From contig CAVRVD010000017.1 of assembly GCA_963724535.1 (NCBI GenBank), positions 124,001-188,000 on the forward strand: a stretch of DNA of 64,000 nt, written 5' to 3'. The notes under the pieces are model-generated. The model did no database searches and was not told the DNA's origin. It saw nothing but the letters and a program-made list of their open reading frames with translations. Origin of the DNA: JADJPO01 sp963724535 (GTDB lineage Bacteria > Actinomycetota > Actinomycetes > Actinomycetales > Kineosporiaceae). Positions 53,215 through 61,556 of this stretch are shown here, piece by piece (position 1 is the stretch's first letter; each line of letters starts with the position of its first letter). The position numbers and the translations under genes are program-made.

Positions 53215-53299
53215 GTCCGGGTGGCGGAATTGGCAGACGCGCTAGCTTGAGGTGCTAGTGCCCTCTAAGGGCATGGGGGTTCAAGTCCCCCCTCGGACA
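53215..53299 (+). tRNA. tRNA-Leu (anticodon GAG)
   Basis: Acceptor stem GTCCGGG pairs with CTCGGAC (one G-T), with discriminator A at 53299. The anticodon stem CTAGC/GCTAG closes the loop TTGAGGT, giving GAG at 53249-53251. A long variable arm (CCCTCT..GGGC type) marks it as class II, and the T-loop GTTCAAGTC is normal. No CCA is encoded. It reads CUC and CUU codons. Confidence 0.96.
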
Positions 53300-53390
53300 C
53301 ACTCTCGAAACGGTCTCTGACCCGACTCATACCCTCCGCACGGCCGTTGAGGCGGCGGGTAACCGATGGCCCGAGGACCCGCCGCAGCGG

Positions 53391-53613
53391 ATGGCCGCGG
53401 TGCGTGCCGTCGCGGCCGGTGGGTCGGTGATCGACCCGGCGGTGGTCGAGATATTCGTGGCCACCAGCGGCCGGCGGCGAGGAGGCTGTCGCCCTGGTCC
53501 TGATGGACATCAACCTGTCGGGGATCGACGGGATCGAGGCGACTCGGCGAATCGTGGGGCTGCGACCCTACGACCTCACCCCACGCCTGCTGCGCGGCGT
53601 GCTGGAGGACTGA
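53391..53613 (+). pseudogene. Scrambled scraps of a LuxR-type response regulator
   Basis: Two pieces of a receiver domain occur in the wrong order. First, MAAVRAVAAGGSVIDPAVVE matches the end of a NarL-type receiver. Then, in another frame, ALVLMDINLSGIDGIEATRR, the phospho-acceptor segment that should come some 50 residues earlier. After the second, RPYDLTPRLLRGVLED ends at a stop at 53611. A dead, rearranged gene just 3' of the tRNA. The rest of 53300-53632 shows nothing. Confidence 0.6.
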
Positions 53614-53632
53614 GCGACGTCGGTCGAGCGTC

Positions 53633-55060
53633 TCAGGTCGAGCGTCGCAGGGCGAGCCGGGCCGCCTGCCAGCCGCCCATGCCATGGACTCCCCCACCGG
53701 GGGGCGTGCTCGCCGATCCGATGAACAGGCCCGGCACGGGGGTGGCCCAGGGCCGCAGCGACAGCACCGGTCGCGCCGCGAACTGCCGTACGTCAGCGGC
53801 GCCACCGGCGATGTCGCCCCCAACGAGGTTCGCGTCGAACGCCTCGAGAGCCTTGGTCGGCATGCAGTGCCGCGCCAGGACACGCTCGCGGAACCCGGGA
53901 GCGAACCGTTCGATCTGCGCCTCGATGGCCGCCGTCTGGTCGAGGTCGGAACCGTTGGGCACGTGGCAGTAGGCCCAGAACGTATGCCGACCGGACGGCG
54001 CCCTGGACGGGTCGGCGACCGTCGGCTGCACGCACAGGACGAAGGGCCGCTCGGGGTGCCTGCCGCGCGCCACGTCACGCTCGCCCGCAGCGACCTCCTC
54101 GAACGTGTTGCCCAGATGAACGGTGCCTGCCCCACCGACCCGCGGATCCTGCCACGGCACCGGAGCGTCCAGCGCCCAGTCGACCTTGAACGCTCCGGGG
54201 CCGTACCGGAACCGCTCCAGCCGGCGGCGGTAGCCGGCCGGTAGCCGGTGCCCCGCAACCGCCAGCACCTGTCGCGGGGTGAGATCGAGAACGACGATCG
54301 GGGACGGCGGCAGCTCGTCGAGCGTGGTCACCCGCATGCCGGTGCGGATCTCGCCACCGAGCCGTTCCAGCCGGGCGGCCAGCGCGTCCGCCAGGTTCTG
54401 CGACCCGCCGCGAACGACCGGCCAGCCGACGCTGTGCGCCAAGGCCGCGAGCAGCGTCCCGTACCCGGACGTCACCGGCCGGCTCAGGGAGAGCACCGAA
54501 TGGGCGGCCATCCCCGCGAACACCGCTCGACCCCGGCTCGTCCGCAGCCCCACGCGGCCGACCCAGGTTGCGGGGAGCACACCTGACAGGCCGTACCGCA
54601 GGGCCGCGATCGGCGCTTTCGGGATGCCCAGCGGAGCCAGCAGGGTGTCGACCAGCGGCAGGCCGGCCGCAGCCGTCGCTCCGACGAGGAAGCGCCAGGC
54701 CTGGGCATCCCGGCCGAGCTCCAGGGCGGTGCGCTCGGCGTCCCGGTACACCAGGGCCGCATCGCAGCCTTCCACCGGGTGCGCCGCGGGAACCGGCGGA
54801 TGGGCCCACTCGACGCCGTCGTCCTGCGGGCGGAGCTGCCGGAACGCCGCCGACGCCAACGCCAACGGAAGCACGGTGGCGCCGACGTCGTGCCGGAACC
54901 CTGGCAGGGTCAGCTCCTGCGACCGCAGACCGCCACCGACCCGATCGGCGGCCTCGACCAGCAACACCGTGCGGCCGGCGACCGCCAAGGTCACCGCAGC
55001 GACCAACCCGTTCGGGCCCGCGCCGACGACCACGGCATCCACGCCGTCCGGTGCGGTCAC
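53633..55060 (-). CDS. Phytoene-desaturase-like FAD oxidoreductase, 475 aa
   Basis: An NAD(P)/FAD-binding amine-oxidase-fold enzyme. The N-terminal dinucleotide motif is DAVVVGAGPNGLVAAVTLA followed by the Glu-containing LLVEAADRVGGGLRS; the C-terminal FAD motif is GLFIGSASTPPGGGVHGMGG. It belongs to the group named phytoene desaturase family/NAD(P)/FAD-dependent oxidoreductase, but no other carotenoid genes are near, so carotenoid synthesis is not implied. GTG 55060 was chosen because the motif begins eight residues on; no ribosome site stands out. Confidence 0.9.
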   Translation of the reverse strand: MTAPDGVDAVVVGAGPNGLVAAVTLAVAGRTVLLVEAADRVGGGLRSQELTLPGFRHDVGATVLPLALASAAFRQLRPQDDGVEWAHPPVPAAHPVEGCDAALVYRDAERTALELGRDAQAWRFLVGATAAAGLPLVDTLLAPLGIPKAPIAALRYGLSGVLPATWVGRVGLRTSRGRAVFAGMAAHSVLSLSRPVTSGYGTLLAALAHSVGWPVVRGGSQNLADALAARLERLGGEIRTGMRVTTLDELPPSPIVVLDLTPRQVLAVAGHRLPAGYRRRLERFRYGPGAFKVDWALDAPVPWQDPRVGGAGTVHLGNTFEEVAAGERDVARGRHPERPFVLCVQPTVADPSRAPSGRHTFWAYCHVPNGSDLDQTAAIEAQIERFAPGFRERVLARHCMPTKALEAFDANLVGGDIAGGAADVRQFAARPVLSLRPWATPVPGLFIGSASTPPGGGVHGMGGWQAARLALRRST

Positions 55061-55143
55061 GGCGTCACGATCTCGTCCCGGGGTGCCATCGCCTCCGGCG
55101 CCGCGCCGGTGGTCCCGCTCTCCGCCGCCGGCTGGGCATCGTC

Positions 55144-55538
55144 GTTCCGAGGACGCCCTCCCAGAACCGGCCCAGGACCCGTGGGTCCAAGGCGTCGACA
55201 ACGACGTTTCCAAGTAACACCCCACGGTTGTACCACTGGCTGCGGGTGGGCCCGGAAGGCGGCTCAGGCCTCGGGGTCGCGACCTGGTGACGGCCTCGCC
55301 GACGGCCTCGACGAAGAGGTCGCAGCAGCGCCGCGGAGAAGTCTGCGCTGGCATCCCGGGGCAGCAGCGAGGGCACGGTGTCGATCGCGACGAGGTCCAG
55401 CGGCGGGCCGCCGTGCAGCCGGCGCACGGGCCGGGACGGCTGCGGCGGGATCAGCCCGTGCAGGTGGCCGGGTCCAGCACCGAGCCCAGCGCCATCGGCA
55501 CGGTGCCCTTGGACCTGATGTCATCCCAGGCGGCCACC
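55144..55538. repeat. Collapsed partial duplicate of 56344-57701
   Basis: Three blocks of near-identical sequence in the same order as the intact region downstream. The block 55144-55333 matches 56344-56532. The next, to about 55439, matches 56604-56716. The last, to 55538, matches 57601-57701. Two internal stretches (about 80 and 885 bp) are missing. It contains broken minus-strand copies of the start of the VOC gene, the C-terminus of the saccharopine-dehydrogenase-like gene and the C-terminus of the subtilase. Confidence 0.9.
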
Positions 55539-55697
55539 TCGCGCCGCTCTTCGAGGCCTCACCCGCCCTTGGCCACCACGTCACCCGCTTCTGGCAGAAC
55601 CCGCAGAGGGAGATCGCGGCGTTGCGTGGGCGCGCTCTGAGTCGGTCCACCGCGGATGCCGCTGGCCGGGGGCAGTTGCGCCGCAGCACCGCTGTGC
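55539..55697. other. Unassigned spacer after the duplicate
   Basis: One plus-strand frame reads LAPLFEASPALGHHVTRFWQ, which looks like a protein fragment, but I cannot place it and it has no start. No gene called. Confidence 0.3.
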
Positions 55698-56420
55698 TCA
55701 GCCCTGTCGCGCCGGGAGTAAGCAGAACTCGTTCCCGGAAGGGTCACTGAGGATCCGCCACGGCAGGTCACCCCAGTCCGGGTGGAGTTCACGCCCGCCG
55801 AGGTCGCGGACCCGGGACACCACAGCGTCGGCGTTATCACCGGATTCCAGGCGGAGGTCGAGGTGGAGCCTGTTCTTACTCGGACCCTTCGCTGCCCGTT
55901 CCGGGCACAGCTCGATCAACGGGCCGCGTCCCGACGGGTGGCGCATGGCACCCGGCATGGCGGTGTCCTCCACCACCCACCCGGACAGCTCAATCCAGAA
56001 CTCAAGGTCCCGGGCCGGGTCACGGCTGTCGACGGGCAACGCGGCGATCGGTCCAGACCGGGAATACTCCGGCCGAGCTTCCATCACACAGAACGCGTTC
56101 CCCTCCGGGTCAGCCATCACGACCCAGGGCACATCGTGCTGCCCGATGTCGAGATGCCTCGCGCCCAGGGCGAGTGCCCGTTCGACAACCTCGGTCTGCC
56201 GTTCACCTCCCGCGATATCGAGGTGTATCCGCGGTCCAGGCGTCGGAGGGTCTGGAACCGGCTGGAAGCAGAGGTCGAGCACTGGGCCATCTGGCACGCT
56301 GAGGCGGGTCTCGAAGGCGTCGGCAGTGTCGGTGAGAGTCGCCGTTCCGAGGACGCCCTCCCAGAACCGGCCCAGGACCCGTGGGTCCAAGGCGTCGACA
56401 ACGACGTTCTCAAGTAACAC
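55698..56420 (-). CDS. Double VOC (glyoxalase-like) protein, 240 aa
   Basis: Two vicinal-oxygen-chelate domains of the Glyoxalase_6 type in tandem. The first (1-120) is marked by VVDALDPRVLGRFWEGVLG and VPWVVMADPEGNAFCVME. The second (125-240) has SRDPARDLEFWIELSGWVV and LPWRILSDPSGNEFCLLPA. Such proteins bind metal or small molecules and often give antibiotic or toxin tolerance; the substrate is unknown. It starts at GTG 56420, and its second codon is the rare TTA. The 5' end is duplicated at 55144-55218. Confidence 0.88.
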   Translation of the reverse strand: MLLENVVVDALDPRVLGRFWEGVLGTATLTDTADAFETRLSVPDGPVLDLCFQPVPDPPTPGPRIHLDIAGGERQTEVVERALALGARHLDIGQHDVPWVVMADPEGNAFCVMEARPEYSRSGPIAALPVDSRDPARDLEFWIELSGWVVEDTAMPGAMRHPSGRGPLIELCPERAAKGPSKNRLHLDLRLESGDNADAVVSRVRDLGGRELHPDWGDLPWRILSDPSGNEFCLLPARQG

Positions 56421-56462
56421 CCCACGGTTGTACCACTGGCTACGGGTAGTCCAGAAGGCGGC

Positions 56463-57545
56463 TCAGGCCTCGGGTCGCGACCTAGTGGCGGCCTCGCCGA
56501 CAGCCTCGACGAAGAGGTCGCGGCAGCGCCGCCACACCGACAGCTCCGCACTCGGCGACGCCGCACCGTTCGCCAGGTCGGCCAGCGCCGGCAGCAGCGG
56601 GGTCAGCGCCGCGGAGAAGTCTGCGCTGGCCTCCCGGGGCAGCAGCGAGGGCAGGTTGTCGATCGCGAGGAGGTCCAGCGGCGGGCCGTCGTGCAGCCGG
56701 CGCACCGGCCGGGACCACGTGGTCACCTCGTCGTAGATCGGCAGCACGTTGCAGGCCGAAGTGACGTCACAGCTGACGTCGCCGATGACGGACAACACCC
56801 GGGACGGATCGGCAACGTCCTCGGGTCGAACGAACGCCGTCCCCGGGCTCGTGGCGAGCACGGTGTTGACGAGCAGGTCATGACCGAGCAGCGCCGCCCG
56901 GTCCAGCTGCCGGGTCTCGGCGAGATCCCAGGCTGTGGCCTGCAGCCCGGCCGCGGCCAGGGCGTCCCGTGCCCCGCTACCGCTGCGCCCGAGCGCGCCC
57001 ACGACCAGGGCCCGGCGGTGATCTGTCTCGGACGGCGCCAGCGCGGCCTCCAGCTCCGCACGGCTCATCGGCCGAAGCGGCGCCTGCAGGCGGCCTCGGG
57101 CATGCAGGACGGCCAGGGCAGCCCCGACGAAGCCCGCCCAGTAGCCGAAGGCGACCAGTCGCCGTCCGGTCTCGTCGAGCAGGTACTCGACGTCCAGTAG
57201 GGTCCCGCCGCCGGCGGCGAACCGGCGCAGCAGGGCCCGCGCTCCGGTCTGGCCCTTGTAGGCGTGGGCGAAGTAGACGTGTCGGTGTCGCAGGGCCACA
57301 GGCTCGTCCGGCAGCTCCTTGATGCCCAGGACGACCACGTCGTCCGGCGCGTCCACCCAGCTCCCGGCCGCGGCCACCCGGCAACCGACCGCCGCATACT
57401 CCTCGATCCCGAACACCCGGTGCGCCGACTCCTCGACCACCACCGTCAGGCCGGCCCCGACGAGCGCGGCCGCGTCCTGCGGCACCACCGGGGCCCGCTG
57501 CTCGGTGACTCGTTCCTCGCACCGCATCCAGATCATCACTGGCAT
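56463..57545 (-). CDS. Saccharopine dehydrogenase (lysine-forming)-like protein
   Basis: 360 aa, similar to alanine dehydrogenase/saccharopine dehydrogenase Lys1. The N-terminal domain has MRCEERVTEQRAPVVPQDAA and the acidic GLTVVVEESAHRVFGIEEY. The substrate/NAD region includes LPDEPVALRHRHVYFAHAYK and YLLDETGRRLVAFGYWAGFV. A Rossmann fold RALVVGALGRSGSGARDAL and SVIGDVSCDVTSACNVLPIY follow. The real reaction in bacteria is uncertain, since bacteria rarely make lysine this way. ATG 57545 is supported by TAGGCT 6 nt upstream. Its 3' part is duplicated upstream. Confidence 0.88.
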   Translation of the reverse strand: MPVMIWMRCEERVTEQRAPVVPQDAAALVGAGLTVVVEESAHRVFGIEEYAAVGCRVAAAGSWVDAPDDVVVLGIKELPDEPVALRHRHVYFAHAYKGQTGARALLRRFAAGGGTLLDVEYLLDETGRRLVAFGYWAGFVGAALAVLHARGRLQAPLRPMSRAELEAALAPSETDHRRALVVGALGRSGSGARDALAAAGLQATAWDLAETRQLDRAALLGHDLLVNTVLATSPGTAFVRPEDVADPSRVLSVIGDVSCDVTSACNVLPIYDEVTTWSRPVRRLHDGPPLDLLAIDNLPSLLPREASADFSAALTPLLPALADLANGAASPSAELSVWRRCRDLFVEAVGEAATRSRPEA

Positions 57546-57551
57546 GAACGG

Positions 57552-57557
57552 AGCCTA
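57552..57557 (-). promoter_or_regulatory. -10 hexamer TAGGCT, leaderless start of the dehydrogenase
   Basis: TAGGCT ends 6 nt before the ATG at 57545, inside the 68-bp gap after the subtilase stop. Confidence 0.45.
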
Positions 57558-57613
57558 CGGCCGGGCACACTTCCTCGACGGCGACGGCGACGGACTGGTC
57601 GGCTGCGGCGGGA

Positions 57614-59599
57614 TCAGCCCGTGCAGGTGGCCGGGTCCAGCACCGAGCCCAGCGCCATCGGCACGGTGCCCTTGGACCTGATGTCGTCCCAGGCGGCCAC
57701 CCCGGTCCGGAAGCCCGTGTTGCGGTAGGAACGCACCGCGCCGCTCGGGGACAGGCCGTAGAGCACCCCGTTGCCCACCGGCAGCAGGTCCGCGAAGCGC
57801 CAGCCCGTCCCCACTGTCCTCGCGCCCTGCCAGCTCACCGGCCCGGCCTCAGGGTCGGTGTGTCGGTACCAGTACAACCGGCCCCCGTACTGGCGGTACA
57901 GGGTGCCGTCGCCGTTCGGGGCCAGTACCTGCGGGCCGTGCCACCCGACCCCGACGGTCCACACGCTCCAACCGCCTGCGCCGGTCAGCCGCCCGTGATG
58001 CCGGTAGATCTTCAACGCCCCCGTGGAGGTCACCACGTAGAAGGTGCCGTCGGTGGACACCTCCACCGCGGTCAGGGCAGTGCCGAGGCGCCAACCGGTG
58101 CCGATCGGCCGACCCGACCCCGCCAGCCAATGGCCGGTCAGCGCGTCGTATCGGTACCAGCGCAGGTTACCGCTGGTGTCGATCAGGTACACGACGCCGT
58201 CGCCGCCGTGCCCGATCCACCGGTAGGAGCGAGTCGACCAGCCCGACCCGGCGATCGAGCCGCTGGTCAGCGTCGCATCGCCGGTCAGGATGGACGGGTC
58301 GAGCACGGTGCGCAGGTACCCCGAGGCGTCGGCGACGAACCCGGTGGCCGGTGAGCAGACCGGCGAGGTGGGGGTGGGTGACTGGAGCAGCCGCACGGGA
58401 GAGGCGGTGTCCCCGGCCCGCCGGGTCGCCGGGTACTGGTACAGCACCGCAAGCCGGTCGGTGACCATCGTCCGAGTCGTGCTGCGGTAGGCGACGTCCT
58501 GGGGGTGGGCCGAGCGCAGGACGGCGACCACGCCGGCGACGTGCGGCGCGGCCATCGACGTTCCCGAGAAGGTGGTCAACGCCGTGTCCGAGGCGATGCT
58601 CGCCGAGGTGACGGAGACCCCCGGCGCCCACACGTCCAGACCCGCGCCCCAGTTGCTCCAGGACGCCGCGACGTCCTGGGAGTCGACGGCGCCCACGGTC
58701 ACCGCCGAGGCCTCCGAGGCGGGGCTGGAGCCGGCCAGGTTCTCGCCGTAGTTCCCGGCGGCCACCACGGCCACGATGTCGGCGGCGGCCAGGGTGCGCA
58801 CCGCCTGGTTGAGCACCGCGCTGTAGGGCCCGCCCAGGCTCAGGTTGACCACGGCGTCGTAGCCGGCGTTGGCGGGGTTCTGCTTGTGCGCCAGGACCCA
58901 GTCCAAGCCCGTCAGCACGGTGGACAGGTCGGAGGACCCGTCGCAGTCGAGCACCCGCACCGGGACGATCCGAGCCTTCTTGGCCACGCCCGATGTGGTG
59001 CCGGCGACGGTGCCGGCGACGTGAGTGCCGTGCCCGCTGCAGTCCGAGACGTTCCCGTTCGGCAGGGCCTCGCCCGGGTCGGTGTGCAGGGCGAAGTTGC
59101 GTCCCGACTGCACCCGACCGGCGAACTCGGTGTGCGTCGTCCGGATCCCGCTGTCCACCACGTAGACGTTCACCGAGGCACCCTGGGCGCCCGCCGCATA
59201 GCTATACCGCGAGTCCAGCCGGATCGGGGTACCGCCCTGGTCGAGCCGGTCCAACCCCCACGGCGGGTTCACCTGGGTGTCGGCGGCGCGCAATGTCACG
59301 TTCGGCTCGATCCGGGCCACGCGGGGGTTGCGGGCCAACGCCGCGAGCTGCGGCTCGGTCAGGGCCGCGGTGAACCCACGCGTCACGCGGGAGAACCGGG
59401 CCTGGACCTGCACTCCCAGTGTGGACGGGACGTCGTCCACCGCGGCGATCGACACTCCCGGGACATAGCTGACCACGTACGAGGCAGCCGCGGGAACGGC
59501 TGCCGGGCGGGCCCGCCCGGTGGACGCGGCGACCGGCGGGACGGCCACGAGCGGCAGCGTGGCGCCGAGCATAGCCACCGTGACCAGGACGCGTCGCAT
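57614..59599 (-). CDS. Secreted subtilisin-like protease with tachylectin-like C-terminus
   Basis: An exported S8 serine protease. The signal peptide MRRVLVTVAMLGATLPLVAV is followed by an I9 propeptide (about 35-105). The catalytic triad lies in VYVVDSGIRTTHTEF (Asp), GHGTHVAGTVAG (His) and FSGTSMAAPHVAG (Ser), with the oxyanion Asn in VAAGNYGENLAG. From about residue 440, repeats of the form G-T/S-x-YRY-x-G and IGTGWRLGTALTAVEVSTDG resemble tachylectin-2 sugar-binding propellers, so the enzyme may bind a glycan surface. 661 aa with ATG 59599. No ribosome site is clear. Confidence 0.93.
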   Translation of the reverse strand: MRRVLVTVAMLGATLPLVAVPPVAASTGRARPAAVPAAASYVVSYVPGVSIAAVDDVPSTLGVQVQARFSRVTRGFTAALTEPQLAALARNPRVARIEPNVTLRAADTQVNPPWGLDRLDQGGTPIRLDSRYSYAAGAQGASVNVYVVDSGIRTTHTEFAGRVQSGRNFALHTDPGEALPNGNVSDCSGHGTHVAGTVAGTTSGVAKKARIVPVRVLDCDGSSDLSTVLTGLDWVLAHKQNPANAGYDAVVNLSLGGPYSAVLNQAVRTLAAADIVAVVAAGNYGENLAGSSPASEASAVTVGAVDSQDVAASWSNWGAGLDVWAPGVSVTSASIASDTALTTFSGTSMAAPHVAGVVAVLRSAHPQDVAYRSTTRTMVTDRLAVLYQYPATRRAGDTASPVRLLQSPTPTSPVCSPATGFVADASGYLRTVLDPSILTGDATLTSGSIAGSGWSTRSYRWIGHGGDGVVYLIDTSGNLRWYRYDALTGHWLAGSGRPIGTGWRLGTALTAVEVSTDGTFYVVTSTGALKIYRHHGRLTGAGGWSVWTVGVGWHGPQVLAPNGDGTLYRQYGGRLYWYRHTDPEAGPVSWQGARTVGTGWRFADLLPVGNGVLYGLSPSGAVRSYRNTGFRTGVAAWDDIRSKGTVPMALGSVLDPATCTG

Positions 59600-59929
59600 G
59601 GTGTGATCCGCTCGTTCGAGGTGCGCGACCCGCTCCCGGGGCGGGCGGCCGCGACCGGTCGGCTGGCCGGCATGTCCCCCGTCGGTCGGGCGGGCCCCCG
59701 CTTGAGCCGAGGCCGGGCACACCCCCTGATCGGCCGATCGCCATGGCCCGAACCGCGTGGCGCCGTGCGGTGCCGGGAGGTGACGCAGCCTCGCTCACGG
59801 CCAGAGAAGTCCGGGGGCGACGAAAGAGCAGCTGGACAGAGTTGTCGGGTTTGACGCCGAATCAACGCGCTGCGTAGCCTCTCGACCACGATGACTGCCG
59901 CGCGCCGCGTCTGAGACTCGAGGCTTCCG
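59600..59929. other. Divergent promoter region, 330 bp
   Basis: Separates the subtilase from the Cys-motif gene. It holds the plus-strand promoter at 59851-59880; the subtilase promoter was not recognised. No gene seen. Confidence 0.5.
59851..59880 (+). promoter_or_regulatory. Sigma-70-type promoter
   Basis: TTGACG at 59851-59856, an 18-bp spacer and TAGCCT at 59875-59880, about 50 nt before the ATG of the Cys-motif gene. The best -35/-10 pair in the window. Confidence 0.6.
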
Positions 59930-60421
59930 ATGGCCTGTCCGCATGCCCCAGGGTGCCCACTGTTCCCCTACCTGAACGCGAGCCTCGGGGCGTGGCGGGT
60001 GTCCTACTGCGACCACAGCAACGGCTGGCGGGGCTGTGCCCGGTTCCTCCTGACCGGTCAGGGCAAGCCGGTTCCCCTGGCGCTGCTGCCCAACGGGAGG
60101 ATGCCGGTGGCGATGCTGCCCAGCATGCAGCGCGCAGACACCCTCCAGGTGACGCACCAGCTGCCGGCACAGGGCCCGGTCGGCGAGAACGGGCAGCCTG
60201 CCCGCACTCTCGCTGCAGAGCCGGCGCACCAGGATTGGACCCGGCAGGACCGGACCGAACAGCACCAGATCGAGCAGCACCAGATCGAGCAGCACCAGAT
60301 CGAGCAGCACCAGATCGAGCAGCACCAGATCGAGCGGGACTGGACCCAGCAGGACTGGGGGACCGCCCCACGGCCGCCGTGGTGGCGCCGCCTGCTCGCC
60401 TGGCTCGGAGGGACGGAATGA
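59930..60421 (+). CDS. Cys-motif protein with QHQIE repeats, 163 aa
   Basis: The N-terminal 70 residues have spaced cysteines: MACPHAPGCPLFPYLNAS, then YCDHSNGWRGCARFLL, then PLALLPNGRMPVAMLPSM. I recall this pattern from other actinobacterial small proteins and it may bind iron or zinc. The middle contains five exact QHQIE units, and the end is WWRRLLAWLGGTE, possibly a membrane-binding helix. The ATG of the YeeE/YedE gene overlaps its stop, so it is likely a partner of the sulfur transporter. Function unknown. Confidence 0.75.
   Translation: MACPHAPGCPLFPYLNASLGAWRVSYCDHSNGWRGCARFLLTGQGKPVPLALLPNGRMPVAMLPSMQRADTLQVTHQLPAQGPVGENGQPARTLAAEPAHQDWTRQDRTEQHQIEQHQIEQHQIEQHQIEQHQIERDWTQQDWGTAPRPPWWRRLLAWLGGTE
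60260..60334. repeat. Five perfect 15-bp tandem repeats
   Basis: The unit CAGCACCAGATCGAG occurs five times in a row, in frame, encoding QHQIE. No base differs between copies, so the array is young and probably varies in number among strains. Confidence 0.95.
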
Positions 60422-61107
60422 CCTACTGGCCCTGGTGGCTCGGAGCCCTGGCCTTCGGTGTGATCACGGCCGGCTACGCGGCCTGGACCGGACGCACCCT
60501 CGGTATCTCAGGCGCTTGGCACAGGGTGCTGACCTGGCGCGAGGCGCGCGCGGTCGAGCGTCTGGACGCCGAGTGGAACGACAACGTCGACCTGCGTGCG
60601 GCTCTGGCCGCGGCCACCCACGACCAGTTCGGCTCCGCGGACCGCGCCGCGGCAGGCGCGAGCCCAGCCGGGGTGTACCCGCTCGCCACGCTCGTCGGTC
60701 AGGCTCGCACCGGCCCGCCGGCGCAGCTCGACCATCCGTTGCCGCGCCGCCGGGCCGTCCGTCGCACCACGGCGCGCCGTCCGCTGTCGCCCGTCTTCGG
60801 CGCCACGCTGCTGGTCTCGGTGTTCGTGGGCGGGCTGCTCGCCGCGTCGACCTCCGGCCGCTTCGAGCTGCGTACCGACATGGGTGAGGGCTACAGCCGG
60901 ATCGTGACCGACAGCCCGGCGCTCATGGTCGCCCTCCTGTTCCTGGGTGGGGTACTGGTGGGCTTCGGCACCCGGATGGCGGGCGGCTGCACCTCCGGGC
61001 ACGGCCTGACTGGGTGCAGCCGGCTACACCCGGTCAGCCTGGTGGCCACCGCCGTGTTCTTCGGGACCGCGGTCGCCACCTCGTTCCTGCTCTGGAAGGT
61101 GATCTGA
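60418..61107 (+). CDS. YeeE/YedE (TsuA-like) transporter, first half
   Basis: 229 aa. One helix lies near the N-terminus, then a polar cytoplasmic stretch of about 100 residues (48-135), then three helices with the family motif GFGTRMAGGCTSGHGLTGCS, whose Cys carries thiosulfate or sulfur in TsuA. It acts with the next gene, which supplies the other half; the split form is common in bacteria. ATG 60418 overlaps the Cys-motif gene, and its stop overlaps the next ATG. Confidence 0.88.
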   Translation: MTYWPWWLGALAFGVITAGYAAWTGRTLGISGAWHRVLTWREARAVERLDAEWNDNVDLRAALAAATHDQFGSADRAAAGASPAGVYPLATLVGQARTGPPAQLDHPLPRRRAVRRTTARRPLSPVFGATLLVSVFVGGLLAASTSGRFELRTDMGEGYSRIVTDSPALMVALLFLGGVLVGFGTRMAGGCTSGHGLTGCSRLHPVSLVATAVFFGTAVATSFLLWKVI

Positions 61108-61526
61108 TGCGCACCCGGGCCTGGCTGCTGCTAGGGAACGTCCTGTTCGGGCTCGCCTTCGGCTACGCGCTGGCCAACATCGGATTCGCCGACTTCGCCG
61201 AGCTGAACGCCATGTTCACCTTCCAGGACCTGCGGATGTTCCTCACCTTCGCCGGGGGCGTCGCCCTGGCCATGGTGCTCACCTTCGCCTTCCTGCGCCG
61301 CCGCGAGCCCGCACCGCCGTTCCATTCCGGGGTGGTGCCCGGCGCAGTGATGTTCGGGATCGGCTGGGCCATCTCCGGCGGCTGCCCGACCATCCCGCTG
61401 GTGCAGCTGTCGGCGGGGCTCCTGCCGGCGGTGGTCACCCTGACCGGCATCGCCACGGGCATGGCACTGCAGCGCCGGGTGAATGCCCGATACCTGCACA
61501 TCGACAGCGGCTCGTGCGGGATGTGA
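61107..61526 (+). CDS. YeeE/YedE transporter, second half (DUF6691)
   Basis: 139 aa, four helices, with the matching motif GIGWAISGGCPTIPLVQLSA carrying the second functional Cys. Translated by TGATG coupling with the first half. Together they should form one thiosulfate/sulfur-compound channel. The C-terminal DSGSCGM adds another Cys. Confidence 0.88.
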   Translation: MRTRAWLLLGNVLFGLAFGYALANIGFADFAELNAMFTFQDLRMFLTFAGGVALAMVLTFAFLRRREPAPPFHSGVVPGAVMFGIGWAISGGCPTIPLVQLSAGLLPAVVTLTGIATGMALQRRVNARYLHIDSGSCGM

Positions 61527-61556
61527 GCCCGGCCCAGGACCTTTCGTGGAGGAGCT

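Noticed and set aside
53633..55060. Carotenoid biosynthesis gene crtI
   Set aside because: The fold is right but no crtB, crtE or related gene is near, and this family name covers many unrelated oxidoreductases.
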